Assembly (NCBI GenBank): GCA_951799445.1
Contig: OX637297.1
Coordinates: 310,001 to 374,000, forward strand
Length of the DNA stretch: 64,000 nt
Origin: Pseudisothecium myosuroides
Taxonomy: Eukaryota > Streptophyta > Bryopsida > Hypnales > Lembophyllaceae
Direction: 5' to 3'
Shown piece by piece: positions 1 to 11,460 of this stretch. Below the pieces are notes generated by a model. It was not told the DNA's origin and made no database searches. It saw only the letters and a list, made by a program, of their open reading frames with translations. The position numbers were made by a program, and so were the translations under genes. Positions within the stretch are counted from its first letter, which is position 1, and each line of letters begins with the position of its first letter.

Positions 1-510
1 AGCACTCAAATAAATAAACCAACAAAATTCTTTGCCCAAAGTCGCAATCAGAATGTCCACCTGGTGGCTCAGATTAAAGAAAGGAATGAAATAAACATTT
101 GAAAATGTGCTTGGATGGAATGGGAGGGCAACAGACCTGCCTACCCTTTAAAACCAAAACCAAAAGCCAAAAGCCACCCCAAAGCCAGCGCGACCGCACA
201 ATGACCCTCCGAGATACTCGGAAAGTCACAGGCCAATTGCTCCTAGAAATTCAGAACTCAGGCCCACATATGAAAAATCCGTTCCGGAACTAAAAATCAA
301 AATCCTAACTAACTGAAAAAACCCTAATTAACTACTTGTCCTTCCGCGCCTTCTTCGAACTGCTACCGAACTGACTCGCAAGTGGCTTGCCAGTGGTCTT
401 CACCGCAGGGTTGTCACATCAGACGAGTCGAGGTCACTGGATGTCCCAGACGAGACAACCGGACGGTCCAGACCACTTCAAAATTCACCAAGCTGAAATT
501 TTTTGCAAGT
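1..510 (-). pseudogene. 3' end of a single-gene LTR-like element (C-terminal tail and 3' region)
   Basis: Read on the minus strand, a short reading frame ends in TAG at 332-334 and encodes a lysine-rich tail, KTTGKPLASQFGSSSKKARKDK split over codons just before the stop. This matches the C-terminal tail of the gene at 54410-56308, which ends KTGGLPAQGG then SVKKAKKNK. The DNA to the left of the stop (1-330) resembles the 3' non-coding part of the elements at 34220-37690 and 53279-56759, including a CTTTAAAA TATA-like stretch and a match to the 'GGAACTA' region. An in-frame stop lies upstream of the tail, and the body of the gene is missing because the foldback begins near 510. The rest of the same gene may be the fragment at 23830-25813. 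The left end of the element is outside the window. Confidence 0.55.
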
Positions 511-589
511 ACAAAAAATTACCATGATTTACCTTCATTGCGTGACGTGGCATTTCACGCTGGAATCCTGGCGCAAACGCTAGGGGCGG

Positions 590-965
590 GGACGTATGGT
601 GCGGGCAAAAAAGACGTTGTGTCGGCGCGGACGCAGATGGGCGGGGACTTAAGCAAGTCTGGGTGGGGACTTAAGCATGACTGGGCGGGGACTTAAGGAT
701 GTCTGGGCGGGGACTTAAGGATGTCTGGGCCGGGACTTAAGGATGTTTAGGCAGGGACTTAAGGATGTCAGGGCCGGGACTTAAGGATGTTTGGGCTGGG
801 ACTTAAGGATGTCTGGGCCGGGACTTAAGGATGTCTAGGCGGAGACTTAAGCATGTCTGGGCGGGGACTTAAGGATGTCTGGGCGGGGACTTAAGCATGT
901 TTGGGCGGGGACTTAAGCATGTCTGGGCCGGGACTTAAGGATGTTTGGGCAAGGACTTAACTAGG
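590..965 (+). repeat. 22-bp tandem array, left arm
   Basis: About 16 degenerate copies of the unit GGGCGGGGACTTAAGGATGTCT. Every unit keeps the palindromic hexamer CTTAAG. The outer units differ from the right arm, but from roughly 700 inward the order of variants (for instance TTTAGGCAGGGAC then TCAGGGCCGGGAC) matches the array at 23400-23748 in reverse complement. Confidence 0.9.
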
Positions 966-3260
966 ACTTTAAAATGGATGTGGACGTAATTTTTTTTTTC
1001 AATTTGTGATTGCAATTTTGAAAATTATGGAGCGTGTAATATATCATTGGAAAGTTCTTCAAAAGACTTTTCTAATGGTATATTACACGGCTTTATTTTT
1101 CTCAAAATTGTAGTCACAAATCAAAAAACAAAACTGCTATCAAGATGGAACACATAGAGACAGGCGGGGACGTTACGGGACCAATCTATACCACATGAGC
1201 ACTTGGTTAATTATTTTTGGGGCCCACTCATTCAATGTGTCATAGGATTCTTCTCTTAAAGTTAAAGAATGACAAATTGTATTGCTGACAACTGAAATTA
1301 GCACATTTTGTTAGATATTCATTTAGAACAATACCTATATCTAAAATTTGATGTAGTATGGATTGTAGAAGAGTTTGGTAAGAACTTTCCATTGTCATAA
1401 TGTATAATACAACATGATAAGACTCTTTGTTAGAAAATGACTTTGTGTTTTAGGTTTGAATGTTGTGAGTTTAATATTGATTAAAAAGTTAACTTTAGGT
1501 CATTTTAGAAGATAGGTACAAGGACTTGCCATTTCAATTGTTGAATTCAATATTAGAATTGCATCAAGATTTACATCAACCACGTTATTTGATTTTCTTA
1601 AAATTCTTTTGGATTAGTGTAGTGGGTATATAAAACAATTTGCATTTAAATTAGTGAATTGAACATTGGATTTATTGGAATTTACATTAGCCTTGCTTAG
1701 TTTAGTTAAAAAAATTAAATTGCTTTACCGGGTATGTAAAAGGATTTGAAATCTTTATTGGTTAACCCCTAAACGCCCAAGGCCTTTTTTTTGCCAAAAA
1801 ACACTGAAAACTGCCATTTCTATAGCAAACAGTAAAAAACATTGAAATTTAATAGTTTTTTTGCACATGTAACCATAGGATCTTACACCTAACTAGTATG
1901 AGAACATATGGAAAAAATTTCAGAATTTTTGACCGAACATATTGCAAGATATTTGCGTTTGAAGTGGAAAAAATAAGTTTTTCAGCACATTGCAGGACTA
2001 GATTTTTTGACTGAACATTTTTAATTAAAATTTTTTGCACTACAGAGTTTTGAGCTTTAAATTTTTATAGTGGAGAATTGATTTAAGAGTCTAGGGAAAA
2101 AATAATATTCAAAAAAACTTAATTTTCATTCTTACAAAAATTGTTAAGTAGAAGTAGGTACCAGATAGAAGGAAAATCTAAAATATCAATATATTTTAGA
2201 TGGAATTAAAATACACTAATTTCAATGGTGAGATTGTTCTAGCAAGTAAACCAAACCATGAAAAAAAAATTTGAAAAATTTGAAAATTTGCATTCAAAAA
2301 TGAATCCTACAAGTTATTTTTTTCAAGAAGATGCTCTAACTGCCCAAAAAACAAGAATGTCCATAACTTTCTCAAAACAAATCCAAATGAAATGAATCAA
2401 AGCTTTCTAAATAGACAAAATATAATCTATGAAAAAAAAAATACTAAAAGAAAAAAATCAAAATTTTGCCAATTTATTTTTGCTGCCCAGGCTACCCGCC
2501 ATCCCCTGTTTTGAGCTTATTTGGTCATAACTGTTGTTCCTGAGCACCAATTGTAAAAAACATTATATTCCCACAATGCTAATCAGTTTTTTCTACCTCC
2601 AAAAACAGTTTCAAAAAATCACGACAAAAATTCAGCCTATAGGTACCTGCCCAAAATTTCATTTGTCTCCCAAAGGGACAATGGGCCTTTAGGGGTTACA
2701 TAAACAATTGGGTTTGCAGATACTCATATCAATTACATTCTTTATATTTTGTTTTTATTTGCTTTAGATTATTTATTTGTAGTTCTGCAATTATTTTTTA
2801 TTTTTTTAGAGATGAAATCACAAATCTTCAATAAATTTTTAAAAATTCAATTTTATTTTAATATTTTTCTTTTAGTTTTTGAAATTAATTTGGATTACTT
2901 TAGTGGCTATATAAAAGAGTTTTATTGTTGAATTAAACATTGGAGTTGTGCAAATTCACATGAACCACATTTTGTTTATTTTCATTTAAATTCTTTTAAG
3001 TTACTTTTGTAGGTACATTAAAGAATTTGACTTTTATATGATTGAATGGAACATTTGGGTGCATACAATTACTCTAATGACATTAATTTTTATTTTTTTT
3101 TAAACATTCATTGAATCATTTTTGTAAATTGGTACAACCGCATTCTATTTATTTTAATATAATTCCTCAGGATTCTTCTTATTTGTATATAGAAGGATTT
3201 GCCATATTTATGATTGAATGCAATATAATAAGGTTTCTACATCCAACATTTTAAAAATAA
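966..3260. repeat. AT-rich segment of left foldback arm
   Basis: A very AT-rich stretch without a credible gene. The short reading frames inside it recur unchanged in the other arm and have no recognisable domain. It contains a small local inverted repeat around 1000-1130, where a sequence near 'aattgcaatcacaaatt' recurs in inverted form, and the TTAA-flanked element at 1766-2695. Confidence 0.8.
1766..2695. mobile_element. TTAA-flanked non-autonomous element, type 2 (piggyBac-like)
   Basis: The left end is TTAA (1762-1765) followed by CCCCTAAACGCCCAAGGCC. The right end is GGGCCTTTAGGGG followed by TTAC, a one-base variant of TTAA. The element is about 930 bp, AT-rich and has no transposase. 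Duplicated TTAA targets with termini starting CCC are characteristic of the piggyBac superfamily; Kolobok elements also use TTAA. A mirror copy lies at 21670-22599, so this insertion predates formation or homogenisation of the foldback arms. Confidence 0.75.
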
Positions 3261-3261
3261 G

Positions 3262-6200
3262 GCGTGGACTTAAGGAACTTTTAATTCACTCCCAAAAACC
3301 TTCTCATTTTGGGAGTGTCCGGGCACGGACTTAAGCAACTGGGCGCGGACTTAAGGAATTCCTACTTCACCTCCAAAACCTGCTCATTTCAGGAGTGTCC
3401 AGGCGTGGACTTAAGGAATTCCTACTTCACCTCCAAAATCTACTCATTTCGGGAGTGTCTAGGCACGGACTTAAGCGACTAGGCGCGGACTTGAGGAATT
3501 CCTGCTTCACCTCTAAAATCTGCTCATTTTAGGAGTGTCCGAGCGCGGACTTAAGCGACTGGGCGCGGACTTAAGGAATTCCTGCATCACCTCCAAAATT
3601 TGCTCATTTCGGGAGTGTCCGAGCGCGGATTTAAGGAATTCCTGCTTCACTTCCAAAATCTGCTCATTTCGGGAGTGTCCGGGCACGGACTTAAGCAACT
3701 GGGTGCGGACTTAAGGAATTCTTGCTTCACCTCCAAAATCTGCTCATTTCGGGAGTGTCCGGGCACGGACTTAAGCGACTGGGCGCGGACTTAAGGAATT
3801 CCTGCTTCACCTCCAAAATCTGCTCATTTCGGAAGTGTCCGGGCGCGGACTCAAGCGATTGGGCGCGGACTTAAGGAATTCCTACTTCACCTCCAAAATC
3901 TGTTCATTTTGGGAGTGTCCGAGCGCGGAATTAAGCGACTGGGCGCGGACTTAAAGAATTCCTACTTCACCTCCAAAACCTGCTCATTTCGGGAGTGTCC
4001 GGGCGTGGACTTAAGCGACTGGGCCCGGACTTAAGGAATTCCTGCTTCACCTCCAAAATCTACTCATTTCGAGAGTGTCTGGGCACGGACTTAATCGACT
4101 GGGCGCGGACTTAAGGAATTCCTACTTCACCTCCAAAATCTACTCATTTCGAGAGTGTCCGGGCGCGGACTTAATTGACTGGGCGCGGACTTAAGGAATT
4201 CCTGCTTCACCTCCAAAATCTACTCAATTCGGGAGTGTCCGGGAGCGGACTTAAGCGACTGGGCGTGGACTTAAGGATTTCCTGCTTCACCTCCAAAATC
4301 GACTCATTTCGGGAGTGTCCGGGCGCGGACTTAAGGAATTCCTGCTTCACCTCCAAAATCTACTCATTTCCAGAGTGTCCGGGCGCGGACTTAAGGAATT
4401 CATGCTTCACTTCCAAAATCTGCTCATTTCGGGAGTGTTCGGGCACAGACTTAATCGACTGGGCGCGGACTTAAGGAATTCCTGCTTCACCTCCAAAATC
4501 TACTCATTTCGAGAGTGTCCGGGCGCGGACTTAAGCGACTCGGTGCAGACTTAAGGAATTCCTGCTTCACCTCCAAAATCTGCTCATTTCGGGAGTGTCC
4601 GGGCACGGACTGAAGCGACTGGGCGCGGACTTAAGGAATTCCTGCTTCACCTCCAAAATCTGCTCATTTCGGGAGTGTCCGGGCGCGGACTCAAGCGACT
4701 GGGCGCGGACTTAAGGAATTCCTGCTTCACCTCCAAAATCTACTCATTTCGAGAGTGTCCGGGCGCGGACTTAAGCGACTGGGTGCAGACTTAAGGAATT
4801 CCTGCTTCACCTCCAAAATCTGCTCATTTTGGGAGTGTCTGGGCGCGGAATTAAGCGACTAGGCGCGGACTTAAAGAATTCCTACTTCACCTCCAAAACC
4901 TGCTCATTTCGGGAGTGTCCAGGCGTGGACTTAAGTGACTGGGCCCGGACTTAAGGAATTCCTGCTTCACCTCCAAAATCTGCTCATTTCAGGAGTGTCC
5001 GGGCACGGACTTAAGCAACTGGGCGCGGACTTAAAGAATTCCTGCTTCACCTCCAAAATCTACTCATTTCGAGAGTGTCCGGGCACGGACTTAAGCGACT
5101 GGGCGCGGACTTAAGGAATTCCTCCTTCACCTCCAAAATCTGCTCATTTCGGGAGTGTCCGAGCGCGGACTTAAGCGACTAGGCGCGGACTTAAGGAATT
5201 CCTGCATCACCTCCAAAATTTGCTCATTTCGGGAGTGTCCGAGCGCGGACTTAAGGAATTCCTGCTTCACCTCTAAAATCTGCTCATTTCGGGAGTGTCC
5301 GGGCACGGACTTAAGCAACTAGGCGCGGACTTAAGGAATTCCTGCTTCACCTCCAAAATCTACTCATTTCGAGAGTGTCCGGGCGCGGACTTAAGCGACT
5401 GGGTGCGGACTTAAGGAATTCCTGCTTCATTTCCAAAATCTGCTCATTTCGGGAGTGTCCGGGCACGGACTTAAGCGACTGGGCGCGGACATAAGGAATT
5501 CCTGCTTCACCTCCAAAATCTAGTCATTTCGTGAGTGTCCGGGTGCGGACTTAAGCGACTGGGCGCGGACTTAAGGAATTCTTGCATCACCTCCAAAATT
5601 TGCTCATTTCGGGAGTGTCTGAGCGCGGACTTAAGGAATTCCTGCTTCACTTCCAAAATCTGCTCATTTCGGGAGTGTCCGGGCGCGGACTTAATCGACT
5701 GGGCGCGGGCTTAAGGAATTCCTGCTTCACCTCCAAAATCTGCTCATTTCGAGAGTGTCCGGGTATAGACTTAAGCGACTGGGCGCGGACTTAAGGAATT
5801 CCTGCTTCACCTCCAAAATCTGCTCATTTCGGGAGTGTCCGGGCGCGGACTTAAGCGACTGGGCGCGGACTTAAGGAATTCCTACTTCACCTCTAAAATC
5901 TACTCATTTCGTGAGTGTCCGGGCGCGGTCTAAGCGACTGGGCGCGGACTTAAGGAATTCCTGCATCACCTCCAAAATTTGCTCAATTCGGGAGTGTCCG
6001 GGAGTGGATTTAAGCGACTGGGCATGGACTTAAGGAATTCCTGCTTCACTTCCAAAACCTGCTCATTTCGGGAGTGTCCGGGCCCGGACTTAATCGATTG
6101 GGCGCGGACTTAAGGAATTCCTGCTTCACCTCCAAAATCTGCTCATTTTGGGAGTGTCCGGGCACGGACTTAAGCGATTGGGCACGGACCTAAGGAATTC

Positions 6201-6355
6201 CTGCATCACCTCCAAAATCTGCTCATTTCGGGAGTGTCCGGGCGCGGACTTAAATGACTAGGCGCGAACTTAAGGAATTCCTACTTCACCTCCAAAATCT
6301 GCTCATTTCGGGAGAGTCCAGGCGCGGACTTTAGGGACTGGGCGCGGACTTAAGG
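3262..6355 (+). repeat. 60/80-bp satellite array, left arm
   Basis: Roughly 40 units. The basic 60-bp unit contains GGACTTAAGGAATTCCTGC, then CACCTCCAAAATCTGCTCAT and TTCGGGAGTGTCCGGGCGC. Most units add a 20-bp block, GGGCGCGGACTTAAGCGACT, giving 80 bp. Both parts carry GGACTTAAG, as does the 22-bp array, so the arrays share an origin. The array is open in several frames and yields spurious repetitive proteins (SFRECPG..., LLISGVSGRGL...); these are not genes. Unit order matches the right arm near 3.3-3.8 kb but drifts further inward, as expected from unequal exchange. Confidence 0.92.
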
Positions 6356-7623
6356 GGACAGCAAACTGCTTGGTCCACTCACTTTGACTTTGGCATAGGA
6401 TGCTCCATCTCCATTTAAAGTAGGGTGTATTTTATTCTTGACAGCTCATTCTTGTACGGATGTTCAAATCACTAAATATCCAAATTAAGAAGTTCACCTA
6501 CTCCAATTTCTAAATGAATTCAATTAAAATGTTTATTTTTGTGGCCTACAATACAATGTGTTATTTCTTCACAAGTACGTACTAATGTAATTGTTGAATC
6601 AGAAATGGCAATTTTGGAAGGGAGATACTTCATCAATTTATTTTTTGGCCTTTTTTTGGAACACAAGGTTATTTCTTCACAAGAATTTATTCATTTAATT
6701 AATGAATTAGGTTAGAGGGGACAGAAGCATTTCAAATATTGTTATTTTTTCTTTGGAGCCAAAGGTTATTTCTTTATAAGGATTTTGAAATTGAAGTGTT
6801 GGAAAAAGAGAATAGGCCAAACTTTATTTATTTTTATTTGGAGCGAAAGGTTATTTCCTAACAAGACTTTCAAAATTTAATTGGTGAAATAAGAAATAAG
6901 GGTTTGGAGGAGAGCCCATTCAAACATTTTATTTTTTTCATTTGGAGCAAAGAATTATTTCCTCACAAGGCTTTGAAATTTTAATTGTTAGAATTAAAGA
7001 AAAAGGATTGATGCATGGGGAGACCTTTCAACTATTAATTTTTTTAAATTTGGAGCAAAGGATTATCTCCTCGCAAGGCTTTAGAATTTTAATTATTAGA
7101 ATAAGACAAAAGGGACTGATAAGGAGACCCTTTAATCATTATATAGCACTTGAAGGGGCTCTCCACCATTCTTTTTTTTCTCATTTCAACAATTAAATTT
7201 AGAAAGCCATGCAAGGAAATATCCCCTATGCTCCAAATTAAAAATATGTAATGTTTGAAGGGTCTCTTAATTGGTCCCTTTTGTCTTATTCTAACAATTA
7301 AAATTCTAAAGCCTTGCGAGGAGATAATCCTTTGTTCCAAAAAATTTATTAGTTGACACGGTCTCCCCATGCTTCAATGCATCAATTTAATAGTTGAAAA
7401 GTCTTCCTTTTATCTTATTCTAAAAATTAAAATTTCAAAGTTGTTTGAGGAGATAATCCTTTACTCCAATTAAAAAAATAACATTTAAAAGGTCTTGCCA
7501 TGCATCAATGCGTCAATTTAATAGTTGAAAGGTTTCAATTTAATAGCAAAGGGTTTCTTCTTCACAAGGCTTTGGAATTTTAATTGTTGGAACAAGAAAA
7601 AAGGGATTGATGCATGGAGAGAA
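6356..7623. repeat. Inner AT-rich segment of left foldback arm, with diverged repeats
   Basis: After a boundary at the satellite this segment holds diverged repeats of about 80-100 bp, each containing GGAGCAAAGG, TTATCTCCTC and GCAAGGCTTT followed by an A/T-rich tail. Units before about 7200 point one way and those after it the other, so a smaller palindrome is nested inside the arm. The segment pairs with 13685-14007 and 15905-16860. No gene is supported. Confidence 0.7.
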
Positions 7624-8189
7624 AATTTATTAGTTGATGCGGTCTAGGTGGTCTATATGCAAATATAGTGTTTGAAGGGTCTCCCCATGTGGGCGCAAGA
7701 TTACCCACCCTTGGTAATAAAGCGAACACCGACCAGGTTCTATGCCTTTATCCACATTTTTTAATATATGGGGGTGATGTGAGCGCGGTCCACTGTGCCT
7801 TCCAAGCAATGGATCTTTTTTGCTAACGTTTCCTAAGTGTCGTGGATGGCAGCGAATAATTAGTAATGCATGTAGTAACTCACAAGTTAACTGCGATGTT
7901 CAGAGTGATGGTGAAATCCGAACTCCCTAACTATCTATCCTATGTCGAGGGTCGACTGAGTAGTTGGCGTCATTTTTAACGTCCCTAACTTACGTAAAAA
8001 GGGGAACCCCTATGTTCCTTCCATGAACCCCTAAGACTATCTTGGGTTTCTAAGACTTCACCTAGAAGTTCTACTTTTAAAAACTACCTCTAAAGTTCCA
8101 ACTTCGGAATGTAACTCTAGATTTTACTTCTTTAACTTGATTCTTAAATATTAGCTACCGACTTGTGCTCGATGTTTTGACTTTTGACT

Positions 8190-8420
8190 CTAGGTTTCTA
8201 TTCCTAAATTAACTCCAAGATTTACCCTTGAATTTTAACTCTATGTTTTAACTTTTAACTCTAAGTTTTTACTCCTAAATTAACTCTAAGATTTACCCTT
8301 GAATTTTAACTCTATGTTTTAACTTTTAACTCTAAGTTTTTACTCCTAAATTAACTCTAAGATTTACCCTTGAATTCTAACTCTATGTTTTAACTTTTAA
8401 CTCTAAGTTTTTACTTCTAG
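8190..8420 (+). repeat. Tandem repeat of about 71 bp within a low-complexity CT/AT-rich tract
   Basis: About three copies of a unit containing TTAACTCTAAGATTTACCCT, then GAATTTTAACTCTATG and TTTTAACTTTTAACTC. It sits in a longer tract (about 8040-9110) of degenerate 'aactctaa' and 'ttttaact' words. Non-coding. Confidence 0.8.
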
Positions 8421-10169
8421 AATTAATTCTAAATTTTAACCTCTAGGTTTGACTCTATGTTTTCACTTTGACTCTAGATTTTTTCTACTTCCAACAACTA
8501 ACTCTAACTTTAACTTCTACCTCTTAACTTTTAGCTTCTACTTTTAGCCTTTCACTATAACTTTTTACTCCCCAACTGACTCTAAAGTTTAACCTTTAAA
8601 TTTAATCTTAACTTTTGACTTTTGACTTTTGACTTTCTACTTCCAACTTTAATCCTATCGTTTTAATCCTAGTTTAACTCTAAGTGTTATCCTCCTAAAT
8701 TTAATTCCAACTTTTAACTCTAGGGCTTAACTTCTAAACTTACTTCCACAATTTACTCTGAGTTTTGACTTCTAATTTTAACTCTATTTCTAACTAAAAA
8801 TCTACTCATAATTTCTACCCCCTAAATTTAGTCCAAGGTTTTATTTTTTTAATTTCTACTTCCCACTCGGAATTTTTTACTCCTAATTAACCCTAACTTC
8901 CTTTTCTAAGCTACCCTAAGGGTTCACTGGAAATTTTAATCCCCTAAGTTAAACTTCCAAATTAATCCTACTTTTTAACTTCCCAAAGTTAACTCTAGAT
9001 TTTGACCTTAGAATTTTAACTTTAAGAAATAAAATGTAAATTGATTCTAATTCTAACCGCTAATTAATCCCTAATTTTAATCCTAAATTCTCTTTCTAAT
9101 TTAAACCCCTAAGGTCCGTCCATGATTCTTTTTGGATGATTTCTACTCAAAATTCCTCCGTCCTACCCCCTACCGCTTAACTTAGCCTAACGCGGTCAGT
9201 TTACGGTCAAATCTTAATTATAAGATGTTTTCGGAAACCTCTATTCCTAATCTATCAACTTTTGAATCTAAACTTCTAATTTGCACTAATCACAGATGCT
9301 AATCACGCTCTAACGGCTGATTAGGAAAATAAATGCTAATTAGGGAGAAACATCAAAGACTAAATCAAAAACTCACCTCTTCACTACCGGTGTCGGAAAT
9401 GACTTCGTCCACGTCCACGTGTAGATCCTCACGCTCCATGGTAGTCTTTGGCTTTGTTTTGAATTTTTCTTCAAGCTCACCGCTTATTGAGAAAATATTA
9501 CAATTTTTGATGATCTAAACTCCCTCTTTTCCTTCCTCCTTTTCTTTTCTTTCTTCCCCTCTCTTCTACACTAGCACTATTCCACCTAAGCTTTTATGAG
9601 TCTTACACTATGGTTTCAAACTACGAGAAGGTTTTAAATGTTCTTCCTACCCTCTTACACAATTTGCCTTTCTGTCATCCTAATCCTCCTCCCAACGGTC
9701 ACCACAAATTCTCAAGATTTCCTTTTCTAATCCTACCTAAGCCTAAGCCTAGGTCACTGTTTATCGTCTCTCTCACCTCTCTCCTATTTCATTCGATTGT
9801 TTTCTATCCTTCCTCCATTGTGTGTAGAGTGTTTTGAAGTTGTTGGTGAGGGTGAGACTTCCTTGTGTGCAGGTACGGTGGTGCTCCGCTCTTTTCTCCC
9901 TTCTCCCTTTTTGATTTTAGACCCTAATCCCTACTTAGCAATAGGTCAGCCCCCCATTTTCCTTTGTTTTGTTTATCTAGTGTGAGAGAAACCAAAAATC
10001 AAGAAAAAGGAGTTCAAAAATGGGGACCGAACTGGGGCCCCAACTGCCTGCCGGACCAAGCCTGGCCTCCCGGCTGGCTGGCTAGCTGCTGGGGGGTCGG
10101 GTTCAAACAAAATAAATAAATAATTTATTTATTTGTTTTCTTTTGATATCGGATGATGTGACCTGGTCT

Positions 10170-10365
10170 GTTCTGGCTCTCGACTTGATCTGGTCTGTTT
10201 GGTTCTCGACTGATCTGGTCTGTTTGGTTCTCGACTTGATCTGGTCTGTTTGGTTCTCGACTTGATCTGGTCTGTTTGGTTCTCGACTTGATCTGGTCTG
10301 TTTGGTTCTCGACTTGATCTGGTCTGTTTGGTTCTCGATTTGATCTGGTTTGTTTTGGCTCTGGA
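10170..10365 (+). repeat. 26-bp tandem repeat
   Basis: About seven copies of a 26-bp unit made of GATCTGGTCTGTTTGG and TTCTCGACTT. One copy lacks a base or two. It lies inside the solo-LTR-like element. Confidence 0.9.
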
Positions 10366-10424
10366 CCTTGACTACTAAGGGAAAACTGGATTTTTGGGCA
10401 AACTGGATTTTTGGTGAACTAAGA

Positions 10425-10690
10425 GAAAGAAAACTTGGAGAAAATAGAACTTGGAGAAATAGAACTTGGGGAAAATAGGACTTGAGGGAAAATAGAACTT
10501 GGAGAAATAGAACTTGGGAAAAACAGGACTTGAGGGAAAATAGAACTTGGAGAAAATAGGACTTGAGGGAAATAGAACTTGGGGAACAACTTAGTCACAC
10601 TAAAACTTGGGGAACACTCAGACTCACTAAACACTTGGGGAGCAACTTAGACACACTAAACACTTGGGGAACAACTAAACTAAAGAAAAC
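10425..10690 (+). repeat. Degenerate minisatellite (AACTTGGAGAAATAG-like)
   Basis: Repeated words AACTTGG, GGGAAAATAG and AACACTTGGGGA at irregular spacing. The minus-strand reading frame through it (SSIFPQVLF repeats) is a by-product of the repeat and not a gene. Confidence 0.75.
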
Positions 10691-10929
10691 GTTGGGATTA
10701 ACTAAACTTCACTAAATGCAAAGGAACCTACATATCTTGGAAGCTAAACTCTGGAGGTTTCCACAAAGGTCTTGGAAACTAGACTTTGGAACTAAACACG
10801 AGGGAGGTGCAAAGCTTCGCCGTTAGATTGGTTTTAACACCAACTTTAGGACTTCTTGGCACCTCGGGGGTTCAAAGCTCCGCCGTCTACACTTTTAACA
10901 CACGCTTTAGGACTTCAACTTTGTCACTA

Positions 10930-11460
10930 GTTTAAAGCTTCGCCGTCCCGGAGGGGGGTCCACTCAACAAGGAGAAGATTAGAAGAGGGTTTGGAATAAC
11001 TTAGAAAACATGCGCAAAGGAGGTTCAAAGCTTTGCCGTCCCAGAGGGGGGGTCCACTCAACAAGGAGAAGATTAGAAGAGGGTTTGAGATAACTTAGAA
11101 AACATGCACAAAGGAGGTTCAAAGCTTCGCCGTCCCGGAGGGGGGTCCACTCAACAAGGAGAAGATTAGAAGAGGGTTTGGGATAACTTTAGAAAACATG
11201 CACAAAGGAGGTTCAAAGCTTCGCCGTCCCGGAGGGGGGTCCACTCAACAAGGAGAAGATTAGAAGAGGGTTTGATATAACTTTAGAAAACATGCACAAA
11301 GGAGGTTCAAAGCTTTGCCGTCCCGGAGGGGGGTCCATTCAACAAGGAGAAGATTAGAAGAGGGTTTGGAATAACTTTAGAAAACATGCACAAAGGAGGT
11401 TCAAAGCTTCGCCGTCCCGGAGGGGGGTCCACTCAACAAAGAGAAGGTTAGAAGAAGGTG
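10930..11460 (+). repeat. 94-bp tandem repeat, about 5.5 copies
   Basis: Each unit contains GGAGGTTCAAAGCTTCGCC, then GTCCCGGAGGGGGGTCC, ACTCAACAAGGAGAAG and ATTAGAAGAGGGTTTG. Copies are nearly identical, with an older degenerate version just upstream (10810-10930). It is located downstream of the putative TATA box on the minus strand of the LTR-like element. Confidence 0.9.

Noticed and set aside
2749..2931. Hydrophobic 60-residue frame (MFLFALDYLFVV) repeated at 21434-21616
   Set aside because: Exact recurrence is explained by the foldback arms; AT-rich DNA gives Phe/Leu/Ile-rich chance frames.
3513..5794. Many 60-99 residue reading frames with SFRECPG, LLISGVSGRGL or NEQILEVKQEFLKSA repeats
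   Set aside because: They are translations of the 60/80-bp satellite in different frames and on both strands; no start context, domain or frame preference.
3262..6355. CRISPR-like array
   Set aside because: Units are contiguous satellite repeats without unique spacers, in a eukaryotic context with no cas genes.
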